Assembly: GCA_039105265.1 (NCBI GenBank)
Contig: JAPFFF010000006.1
Location: 6,324,001-6,388,000 of the forward strand
DNA from: Tritrichomonas musculus
Lineage: Eukaryota; Parabasalia; Tritrichomonadida; Tritrichomonadidae
Direction of reading: 5' to 3'
Length of the DNA: 64,000 nt
Position numbers and translations under genes: made by a program
The notes under the pieces: generated by a model
Told to the model about the DNA's origin: nothing
Databases searched by the model: none
What the model saw: the letters and a program-made list of their open reading frames with translations, nothing else
In this document: in pieces, positions 55,893 to 64,000 of the stretch
Position numbering within the stretch: position 1 is the first letter of the stretch
Layout: every line of letters begins with the position of its first letter

Positions 55893-58800
55893 TCTTTGAT
55901 GACACTCTGGATACGATCATCTGTATTACCATTCCAGTAGTAACCTTTGATGAGGCGATACTCTATCTTCTGGAACTTGATGAGGTCTTCGAGAGCGATT
56001 TTGTCGACAACCATATGCACTGACTCACCTTCGACTAGGTTATCATCGTTGAGGTTCAATCCGTTGACCTTTCGAACTATCAATGGGAATGGGTAATGTT
56101 TGTGGACTTTGGTGATCTCGATTTCGACGACGTAAGCGGACTGGTTGGAGAGGAATTCGTAGTTGAGTTTGTCTTCAGTGATGACCTTTGGTCGACCTTC
56201 AACAACGTGTAATCTCGCCATGGCTGATGAATAGAGGCTAACGGCATCGAAGTCACTTAAGTGTTTCTTCACGTGCCACTTCTTGTTGTAGGCAGTCATG
56301 CAACGACCACCATAAATGGCTTGGGACATGAACTTTCTGACAATGCCACCTACCTCGAATAGCTTCCCATTAGGGTAATACACTCGTGGCTTGAATACCT
56401 CGTTGGCTAGTGACGAGATGGAGATGAAGTTGTAGGGATCGATGTTGAAGTCTTTCTTGAAGTCATTTCGGAACTGAGTGAACCCTAAACGAAGGATGTT
56501 AACGTCTTGATGACAGTAGAACGAAACGTACTTCCACATATCGAAGTGGTCGTCATCGATTCTGCAACCGGGAATGCTGTCGATGTTTTCGTTGAAGGTC
56601 TGGATGTCTTTGGTGGTCCATAAACGATCTTCTCTTAGACCAGCTTCAGAGATGGTACCGATAGCGGGATTCTCTTTGAGGCGTTCGAGAGTGTAGTACT
56701 TGTATGGGAAGATCTCTTTCTGAATACCATCGAGGTTGAACATCATAGGGAACTCACTGAGTTTGCATGTCAGAATGGGGAGAGAGTCTTTGAAGTGAAT
56801 GGTCTTACCGTTGTACTTGACATCAGCTTTCATCACCTTGGTTCCCTTGATGATGGACTTAGTGATACCGTTCTTGAACTCTTTTTCGGTGGATTCTAAT
56901 GTGGTGGCACCCTTTGTTCGGATCATTCAGATGTCGTACGCTAAGTTGTGGAAGTAGACGACTGCACCATCAGGTAAGAACTCAAGGAGTTGTCTGTCAC
57001 AGTCTTCGAAAAACGAACTCTTTCTTGAGACGACCGTTATCTTTGTGTATCACACGCTTGAATGGTCTATGGGGTGTCTTAGTTGAATCGGCTTCGAAGT
57101 CCGCGAACCAATAAGTTGGGGGCATTTTCGGTGAGGAGGATGTCTTTGAGATGGGTGGTTTGATGAGTCTCGTGCAGTATTGTTCGTCGTAGTCGAGGTT
57201 TACGTTGGAGAGATCGTTGTTGATCTCGTTGAAGAAGACCGTCTTGAGGATTCGGCACTGACCGTACGTGATGGGGATGAAATAGTTCTGACTCATCAAA
57301 CGGAGTAACTGAGATGACTTCACTCTTGAGCGACCGTTAATGACTCTTCCGTGATAGATCTCTTTGTCGAACATGCTCTCATCGGATTCACACTCATGGA
57401 GGTGCTTGATGTAGTAGCCGCTGAAGGGAGTCTCTTCTTCGAGGAAGTAATGGCCCTTGTAAATGCAGAGGTGATGGTCTCTGTTGTTAAGGACTTCTTC
57501 AATGGGAACTCCATAGTAGGGTGGTCGTGAACCATTTTTCTTAGTGGTACGATTCGTCTGTTTCTTGTTCTTTCCGGCAGTGTCTTCATCGATGTACGAC
57601 AACTTGATATGGATGTGAAACTCTTGACAGATCTTCTCTATGGAACCCTGCGACAGGTATCGATTCTGGATACGTAAACGAATCTGGTTTAGGGTTGGTT
57701 CATCATAGCAGTCGGTCATCATGAGTGCATAGACGAAGCAACAGTCATTGAGTTCACATCGTTGTTTACCCTTGTCGTCAATCAATGAGTCGAATATCTG
57801 GAAACGTTTGAGGTAATCTACCAACACTTTGGGAGTGTTTGGGATGGTCAAGTATGGAAAGAAGTCACCACCACGATCTTTGTTACCGTCGTACTTTTGG
57901 TAGGGGCTGAAACTGAGCTCCGTAAAGAGGGACCAAGTAGGGAGTTCTTCACCACCTTCTTCATAGAAGTAATCTGGGATGATGTCTTCGAGGTCGAAGA
58001 TGAAGTTCTGTTCAGTGAGGTTCTCCATAAGTTTGTTCATTACTTTGGGTGTTAACGGTTTGGACTTCCACTCACCATTCACTTTGAACTGGATCTTGTA
58101 CATCTCGATGATGGGTGTATTCTCCATGAGTTCTTCGAAGAACTCTTTCAATCGAGGGAACAACTGCTTACGACCCTTGTTGTTGAGCTCTTCGAAATTG
58201 ATGGTCCATCGATGTGGATTTCTTTCGAGTTGTTCCATGATATCGTCAACGATTCTCTGCTGCTCATTACCCAGTTCTTTCCATTCCCTGAAGGATTTGA
58301 GGTTGTTGATGCTCTCTTCACGACGTTCATCTGGGGTCCAGATATCGAATTCTTCAAGGTCTTTCTCGATTTGGGTCTTCTTCATCGATTGGGTTCTCCA
58401 GAACTCTTTGATGTCGTTGATGTGCTCTCTGATATCGGACGTATCTCGTTTATGGAGTTCCCTATTGAATCTGAGTCTACGTTGTTCTTTGCTGATGACA
58501 TCTTCACGATGGGACTTCTTTCGATTTCTGTTGAGTTTGTTGAAGAGGTAGTCATCAGTATCGACGTACCTTATTGGTTGTCGTTGATGCTTGGGCGTAT
58601 GAGGAACACCTAAGTGTTTGATCTCTGGTTGAGGTCCCATGTTCATGAATTCGTCATTGAATACCTTGTCGGCGTGCTTCCCAGCTTGATATCCCTTCGC
58701 GGAGTTGTAGAAGGACATGAATTTGGTGTCATCGTTGCTGTAACCAAGTTCAAGGGCTCTATCGACGATGATACCGACTAACTCATCCACGAAGAGGGAC

Positions 58801-58988
58801 TTGTTTTGGTTGAATATCTTTTTGGTGACAACCCCTGAGATACCCAGTCTACGTTTGGCTGTGTTGTATGATTCGCGGATGTCATCGTTGCTGATGTCCA
58901 GCATACGAGCTAATCGTCTCAGATGGTTGTAGTCGACTACGTTTGCATCATCGATTTCGACGGATTGGTTGTAGTTCATTTCTTTCAT
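55877..58988 (-). pseudogene. polB: protein-primed family B DNA polymerase, ends after motif A (element B)
   Basis: It starts at ATG 58988 close to the right repeat. A long N-terminal region of about 630 residues precedes exonuclease I (WFADFEADST), exonuclease II (VVYFHNLAYDI), an exonuclease III-like YCHQDVNIL, and motif A (SDFDAVSLYSS). Motifs B and C are absent: the frame ends at 55877 with TGA then TAG, at the rearrangement junction. There is a frameshift in an A/T run at about 57009-57013, and a TGA at 56927-56929 directly after the exonuclease II motif, where Trp or Arg would fit. Unlike element A's polymerase there is no HNH-like domain between exonuclease III and motif A. In this state it cannot polymerise DNA. 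Confidence 0.8.
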
Positions 58989-59007
58989 ACCTGATAAAAA
59001 AGAGTGG
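58989..59007 (-). promoter_or_regulatory. start-proximal motif, polymerase gene
   Basis: On the minus strand CTCTTTTTTATCAGGTATG, just inside the right repeat. It is the weakest match of the set, because the CAAA part is missing. Confidence 0.4.
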
Positions 59008-59017
59008 ATATGGGGTG

Positions 59018-59439
59018 GTCATGATAGACCTCCGAAGCCGTCACTCCACTGAGGATGGAGTCACGATAACGGGTGCGTTTCGGCAGTGTGAAAGACGTGT
59101 TGGTTGGGGTCGTTTCGGCATGGAGGAGCCGTGAATGAGGTAGTCGTTGGAGTCATGCTAACGGGTGTTTTTAGGGCGTTTGGTCGTGTGGGAGCCGTGT
59201 AAGAGGTAGTCGTTGGAGTCACGCTAACGGGTGTTTTTAAGGCCGTTTGGTCGTGTGGGAGCCGTGAATGAGGTAGTCGTTGGAGTCACGCTAACGGGTG
59301 TTTTAGAGGGCGTTTCGGAATGGTGGAGGCATTCACGGGGGTTGTCGTTGGAGTCATGCTAACGGGTGCGTTTCGGCAGGGTGGAGGCATTCACGGGGGT
59401 TGTCAGGAGTCCTGGGCCTCGGACCAGGAATCATGACAA
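59018..59439 (-). repeat. right inverted repeat of element B
   Basis: Inverted copy of the left repeat, about 50 bp longer because it carries more copies of the internal tandem unit. It ends GGAATCATGACAA at 59439. One frame of the tandem units reads as Thr/Pro/Ser-rich repeats (TPVSVTPTTTSYTAPTRP). Confidence 0.85.
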
Positions 59440-59537
59440 TCACATTCTACTCCGACTTTCTTGGCGATGGGAACTACTTTCTTGATCCCATCTACGATCT
59501 TCTTCCCGAGTTTTTTGAACCAGGTTCCGAATGCCAT
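59403..59537 (-). pseudogene. short basic amphipathic protein, cut by the end of the right repeat
   Basis: It starts at ATG 59537, beginning MAFGTWFKKLGKKIVDGIKK. After about 32 codons the frame enters the inverted repeat at 59439 and stops at TGA 59403-59405, so the last dozen codons are repeat sequence. The N-terminus would form a basic amphipathic helix. Small basic amphipathic proteins near capsid genes of Maverick-like and adenovirus-like viruses often act on membranes or bind DNA in the virion; that role here is inference. It diverges from the capsid gene with both start motifs in a 79-bp gap. The rest of the gene is not found on the other side of element B. Confidence 0.55.
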
Positions 59538-59560
59538 GTTTGTGGTTTATACAAAAAAGT
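59538..59560 (-). promoter_or_regulatory. start-proximal motif, gene at 59537
   Basis: On the minus strand ACTTTTTTGTATAAACC is followed by ACAAACATG. Confidence 0.5.
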
Positions 59561-59595
59561 GATTTCAACGAGGTTAGAACCCCATCGACAGTTCC

Positions 59596-59616
59596 GATTT
59601 TTTAGTGACAACCCAA
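59596..59616 (+). promoter_or_regulatory. start-proximal motif, capsid gene
   Basis: GATTTTTTAGTGACAA is followed by CCCAAATG. It favours the ATG at 59617 over the upstream GTG. Confidence 0.5.
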
Positions 59617-61335
59617 ATGACCTACCAGAACGCTCAATTCAAGAACTCCGGCAATGACGAGGGAGATGTCCTCGACTTCTTCAACGATACTCTTCGTAAC
59701 CTCGTCCAAAAGAACGGAGGTGACAACACATTCTCTTTCGTTACCGAAGAGTTCCTCAACAAAGATGCTCCAATGCCTGTCGGTACCAAAACTCGCTTGA
59801 AGCTCACTCACTCAGGTCACACCATTAGCCAAATCGAGAAGGGATTTATCAACGCCACAGTCGAATTCAAGGTCATGTTCCAGAACAACATCGCCGCTGA
59901 TGCCATCTCTAAGGTAGATACAGAAGGGTTGAACCTCATCTTCGTCGGCTTCAAGAACTCCGTTGAATTCATCGAAGACTGTAGATTCTGGGTTAACGGC
60001 AAGCTCATCGACACCTATCGCCAAGACGAACTCATCCGCGAATCATTCGCCTACAACTCAATCAAAGCCCGTGACGCCAAAGCAGCCAACCCTCATGCAC
60101 ACTCCATCTGGGAGAACGTTATGAACTACATGCCATGCAAGTGCGGTGTCTACATCCCATTAGCCAAGTTCGAAGGTGGAGCACCCGTTGACTTCAAACT
60201 CGATCTCATCATCCCATTCACAGACCAACTCGCACTCCAAGCCTGGCGCCTCTATCCTAACCGAATCCTCGGTGAAGTAGAAGAAGAGATCAGAACCTCT
60301 TTAGATGCCCTCGTTTGGTGCCAAATCGATCCCAAAGCCGTTGCTGATGTACTCAAATTCATGAACTACGACGCCACCAAAGAGTACAGTTCACCATGGA
60401 TACTCCCTATCACAGCCCACTTCACACAGATTGGAATGCCAGCGAAAATCGTTCACGCAGTCACCGAGAAACCACTCAACACAGCAGTAGCTGACGCGAG
60501 CATTGACTTCAAAGCATCCTCCATCAAAGACGCCAAAGAGAACCACTGGACCGTCAAGTTCAATACCCTTCAGCTATACAACAACGGTGAGATCAAGATA
60601 GCGAGAACCAACTGTGCTGGATTCGGTGTCAAACCAAACGTCATCGAGGGATTGTACGAAGCACTTAAGACCCCAATCATCTTCCCTGCACAAGAACTCA
60701 CTCGCGAGATCTTCGAAGGTACTGCCAAAGCTGAGGGATTAGACGTCTCGAAATCAATTCCACTCCGAAACGCCACAAACATCACACTCATGTTTCCACG
60801 TCATCCAGAGGATATCACATGCTTCCAGAACATCATGTACCAACACTGTCAGCTCACCGTCAACAAGAGACAATACCCAGATACCGAATTCGAAACAACT
60901 CATGATGGTAGATTCGTTCAACATCAACTCATTGCGAATGAACTCGACGGATGCATCGAAGCCACTGACGAATTAGTCCGCTCGTTCTCTCTTGCCCTCA
61001 ACGATGAAGTTACTGGAAAGAGGTACAAAGCCACATCAGCCGCGGATAACACATCATTCGGAATCAACTTCCAACTCGAACGCGGCAATGCTGGATACGT
61101 CTTTGATGGTATCGATACTTGATGCCACTCAATCACAGTCAACTTCAAGGGACAACCAATCCACAAGGGAGAAAACGATACATACTTCTACCCAGATGTT
61201 CTCGATAACGGAACCGTCGTCAGAGATGTTCATCCACCTGCTCCTGAGATGTGGATCTGCAGCGATACTTACTGGACTTTCTGACTCGATGGCGTCAAGT
61301 ACCATCCACGTGGAATTCCTGCTGGTTACGAGTAA
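59617..61335 (+). CDS. candidate major capsid protein (double jelly-roll type); two in-frame TGA
   Basis: From ATG 59617 (MTYQNAQFKNSG) the frame runs 501 codons to TGA at 61120-61122. It then stays open across a second TGA (61282-61284) to TAA at 61333, 572 codons in all. The tail is coding-like and contains VNFKGQPIHKGEN and KYHPRGIPAG. The sequence is beta-rich with few charged helices; notable segments are FWVNGKLIDTYRQDELIRES, VDFKLDLIIPFTDQLALQAW and ITLMFPRHPEDITCFQN. Length, composition and position beside penton-like and fibre genes fit a major capsid protein. I did not match it to a family profile, so the call is inference. If TGA stops translation, the last 71 codons are lost. Confidence 0.55.
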
Positions 61336-61371
61336 AGGGATCATTCACCGAGGTGCTGTTGCTGACTATTT

Positions 61372-61388
61372 TTACCGAAATCAAATCC
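61372..61388 (+). promoter_or_regulatory. start-proximal motif, penton-like gene
   Basis: CTATTTTTACCGAAATC is followed by AAATCCATG. It decides the start at 61389. Confidence 0.55.
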
Positions 61389-61892
61389 ATGACGACATAC
61401 TCTCAGCGAGTCTTCCACAACGTACCCCTCCCCAATCGAATATCCTACAACATCGATCCGTATCGAGGTGATGCTCACGATGAATATGAAGATCTCAACG
61501 GTGACGGAGTCGTTGACGATTACGAGAGACAGATGCAGAACATCCAATCCACTGAACCAACCACCAAGACGTACTTCATCACCAGAGACTACGACAACAT
61601 ACTACCACCAGAGTTCGTCAACTCATCGAACGATCGCTACATATCGTTTCAGTACTGCAGAGCCACGTGTAAGCACTACCTCGATGGTGAAACCGAAGTC
61701 CATTGCTCCTTCGTTCCCCGTGAAGAGTACTGTGATTCCCTTGTGTGGTACGCCAATCTAGTTCCCCCTGACGACAACCGCAAATACGAGATCATCTCAC
61801 TAAAGAACTCCTTCAAGGTATGGTTCACAGACGCGGAGGGTCATGAGATCAAGCCCGACAACTTCACCCTCTTCCTGAAACTCGAGTACTGA
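61389..61892 (+). CDS. candidate minor capsid (penton-like) protein with EF-hand-like loop
   Basis: 167 residues, starting MTTYSQRVFHNVPLPNRI. Residues near 36-47 read DLNGDGVVDDYE, an excellent EF-hand/dockerin-type calcium-loop pattern. The rest is beta-rich, with YISFQYCRATCKHYLDGETE and SLKNSFKVWFTDAEGHEI. Size, composition and position between the capsid and fibre genes suggest a single jelly-roll penton or cement protein (inference). It ends at TGA 61890-61892, and the next gene's start motif follows 11 bp later, so TGA acts as a stop here. The frame is open upstream, but only inside the capsid gene. Confidence 0.5.
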   Translation: MTTYSQRVFHNVPLPNRISYNIDPYRGDAHDEYEDLNGDGVVDDYERQMQNIQSTEPTTKTYFITRDYDNILPPEFVNSSNDRYISFQYCRATCKHYLDGETEVHCSFVPREEYCDSLVWYANLVPPDDNRKYEIISLKNSFKVWFTDAEGHEIKPDNFTLFLKLEY

Positions 61893-61903
61893 GACCCCCA
61901 CAT

Positions 61904-61924
61904 CCTATTTTTAGTCGAAATCAA
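61904..61924 (+). promoter_or_regulatory. start-proximal motif, fibre gene
   Basis: CCTATTTTTAGTCGAAATC is followed by AAATG. Confidence 0.55.
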
Positions 61925-64000
61925 ATGACCGGTATATTAACCAAGCAGAACGCTATCGATAAAGCCCTTGTAGGGGTACTCAAGATGGTGGTGGAGGGAA
62001 CCAATTACTTGATAACCTTCATGTATACGACAACGCAACCTTCGATGGAGACACCAAATTCGAGAGGTTCCTCGGTAGCAGTGTTACGTTCAAGTCCACT
62101 CCTGTTTTTGAAGCCGATATGGAAGTGATGGTTGATGGATACCCCATGTCAATGTCGGAGGTCAAAGCCGATATCGATAAAGCCTTTGATTTGATAGCCG
62201 AATGCGACCAAAACACCACCATAGTTGACCTCAAGCACGACAAAATCTGCAGCACCATATTCGAGAATATCGATGCTCTATCAAACACCATCGACGAACA
62301 CTTAGAGAATCATCCCAACCTTAATGCTCCTTCAGGGCTCAGTATGCTGATGGATACAACCACTCGCGACATTGACCTTGACGAACCCGAACCTGAACCC
62401 GAAGTAACATTCGATGATGTGAACACCGTCATGAACCCATTGATCAGCAGCGTCAACGAATCACTCATCCACTTCGAAACCAATGACAAGACCCTCAATG
62501 AGAGATCTCTTGAGAATGAAAGCAACATCAAGATCATCGACAACGAGATCAAACTAATCAACATCGACCTCGACTCTGCTCAAGAATCCATCACGAACAT
62601 CAACTCCGCTATGGATGAAGCCGAAACGGACATCACTCAGTTGAAGACCGATTTATCAACAGCCGAAAGCGATATCACTCAGTTGAAGACCGATTTGGAC
62701 AGCCTCGAAACAACCGTATCGACACTGAGTTCCACTGTAGCATTCCCTTCAGATATCACTACCGCAAGGGATGAACTCAATGAGACAATCAACGCAGCAG
62801 TATCCACCATCAACGATGAACTCGGTGACCGATACACCAAGAAAGAGGTCGATGACAAGCTCTCCTTAACGAACAACAACTTCGGTGACTACGTTACGAC
62901 AGCATCCTTCACCACATCCATCAACAACATCAATGATGAACTCATTGACCGATACACCAAAAGCGAGATCGATGGCAAGGTATCCACCATCAACGATTCC
63001 CTCAACAACAGATACACCAAGAAAGAGGTCGATGACAAGCTCTCCTTAACGAACAACGGCTACGTGACGACAACATCATTCACCACATCCATCAACGATC
63101 TCAACAACAAACTCAGTAACCGATACACCAAGAGTGAAAGCGATGACAAGTTCGTTCATCAAGATAGCCTCATTCCGAGTACAGACACAACGACTACTAC
63201 ATTCACCGATGATGAGGTTCTGACAGCGTTGAACACCGTCAATCGCATCAATAACGCACAGTTCTGGTATCGATCAGGTGGTAACGTGATAAGACCGAAG
63301 TCTGGTGATTACGTTCGATGTATGTTCTATGCTGAGCAACTCAGGTTCACTAACGATTCGAATAGATACGTCAACGATCTCGCCTTGAGTACCGAAACCA
63401 TCAACAACGACACATCACTGGCCACATCAGCTTTCGTTCACAAATGTGTTGATGACGTCATCGACGACAAATCCATTACCAAGAACTCTATGGCGAACAC
63501 CTTCTCCGAGTACATCAAAAACGATAGAGCACCCGTGAACTACGCTGACGAAGCCAAGAAGTACATATCCAACCTAACCTTCATTAACGGTGATTTCGAT
63601 CTGAGCTTCAAAGAGGTTGACCTCTCGAGAGTGAAGTGCATCGTGGCCTACTATCAATGCCCATCCGATCATTACTTCCGCATGAGCTTCATCGTCGTGT
63701 ACAACAACGTCAAGAAGACCGGTAGATTGATTGTCTTCACGGGATCAGGGGAGTTCAAATATGCAGTAGCTGATGTCACTTCAAACCAATCTGGAGATGG
63801 TATCGCCGCTTCGTTTTACATTGAGGTTGATGGTGGAAACTTCCCCACTCACGATGATCTCGTTATCGATACTGGTGCGTACAGGGAATTCAAGTACGTT
63901 AGGTTCGTTGAGACTGATGAAGCGATGATGGGTTCGTTGATGGACCTCTTCTCGATATACAAGCTCAGCAACTATCCGACAACGAGTGAATGTGATGCCA
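61925..64000 (+). CDS. fibre-like protein with YTKxEVDxK repeats (3' partial, one frameshift)
   Basis: The start motif points to ATG 61925 (MTGILTKQNAIDKALVG). After about 16 codons the coding frame shifts at a GGGG run (61973-61976), continuing as TQDGGGGNQLLDNLHVYDN. It then stays open to the right edge, giving at least 690 codons. The middle is a helical stalk: NIKIIDNEIKLINIDLDSAQ, repeated DITQLKTDL units, then four copies of RYTKxExDxK (for example RYTKKEVDDKLS) at about 62830-63150. The YTKxEVDxK repeat is typical of trimeric phage tail and neck fibres. The C-terminal part is beta-rich and unrecognised, likely the head of the fibre. It probably mediates attachment (inference). The frameshift may be a mutation, an error in the G run, or a programmed shift. 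Confidence 0.65.

Larger units (their letters stand above)
52452..59439. mobile_element. element B: Maverick/Polinton-like unit bounded by inverted repeats
   Basis: Inverted repeats of 369 bp (52452-52820) and 422 bp (59018-59439) bound a 7-kb unit. Left to right it has three plus-strand genes (small unknown, calcium-loop protein, packaging ATPase) and, converging on them, two minus-strand genes (small coiled-coil protein, DNA polymerase). Base composition is much less AT-rich than element A, so it is younger or from a different source. The polymerase lacks motifs B and C. No obvious short target duplication flanks the repeats. The DNA to the left is AT-rich and element-A-like, while the DNA to the right is more virion-gene sequence. 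B may therefore be a deleted or rearranged part of a larger element rather than a clean insertion. Confidence 0.75.

Noticed and set aside
57979-58613. Plus-strand ORFs of 190 and 133 codons opposite the polymerase
   Set aside because: They are antisense shadows of a well-supported polymerase gene, with hydrophobic/Ser-rich low-complexity translations.
51811-61284. Firm claim that TGA means tryptophan in these elements
   Set aside because: TGA also ends several genes here at homologous or overlapping ends where reading on would run through other genes, so a simple code change is not supported. Kept as an open finding.
61251-61388. Upstream extension of the penton-like gene
   Set aside because: It overlaps the end of the capsid frame, and the shared start motif lies just before the ATG at 61389.

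Overview
The window looks like nuclear DNA of an anaerobic protist, most likely a trichomonad (Trichomonas/Tritrichomonas type). The signs are a giant intron-free gene whose stop codon sits inside a TAAA poly(A)-type tetramer, very AT-rich intergenic DNA, TA-target DNA transposons, and two protein-primed-polymerase (Maverick/Polinton-like) elements side by side. The species assignment is inference.

Layout. (1) 1-33861: one open reading frame, already open at the left edge, encoding more than 11,280 residues of coiled coil built from a few nearly identical modules. Each module carries a cysteine-containing [LFI][RK]C[LI]K[HY]E[IVLF]K[KL]L motif. The array shows recent block duplications, a 414-bp tandem array near the 3' end, two AT-rich divergent islands, and a unique C-terminal domain with a basic tail. 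(2) 34728-39524: a decayed tyrosine-recombinase element with 94-bp terminal inverted repeats. A 520-bp TA-flanked MITE sits just after the recombinase stop. A 2,768-bp pogo/Tc1-mariner-like transposon (35833-38600) splits the recombinase gene exactly at a TA. (3) About 39.5-43.2 kb: very AT-rich, no convincing gene, with a small cluster of CAAAAACGCC hairpins.

(4) About 43.3-51.9 kb, element A: an old, AT-rich Maverick-like element with a packaging ATPase (5' truncated), an unrecognised gene split by a 900-bp TA-flanked MITE, an acidic ORF, a KilA-N protein (frameshifted) and a B-family DNA polymerase. The polymerase is broken by stops and frameshifts and carries an HNH-like domain. GC-rich micro-hairpins are scattered through the element, some in frame inside genes. 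(5) 52452-59439, element B: a GC-richer unit bounded by 369/422-bp inverted repeats that contain tandem repeats. It holds a small unknown protein, a calcium-loop protein, the packaging ATPase, a small coiled-coil protein, and a DNA polymerase that stops after motif A. (6) 59440-64000, here called C: virion genes of the same style. These are a short basic amphipathic protein cut by the repeat end, a candidate major capsid protein, a candidate minor capsid/penton protein, and a fibre protein with phage-like YTKxEVDxK repeats running off the right edge.

Genes in B and C share a start-proximal motif: TATTTTTA-like, then about 8-15 bases, then usually CAAA-ATG or close. This suggests one transcription programme for replication, packaging and virion genes. 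In-frame TGA codons recur at positions where tryptophan would fit, in A, B and C. TGA also ends other genes of the same elements at sensible places. Whether this is decay, readthrough or recoding is the main open question.
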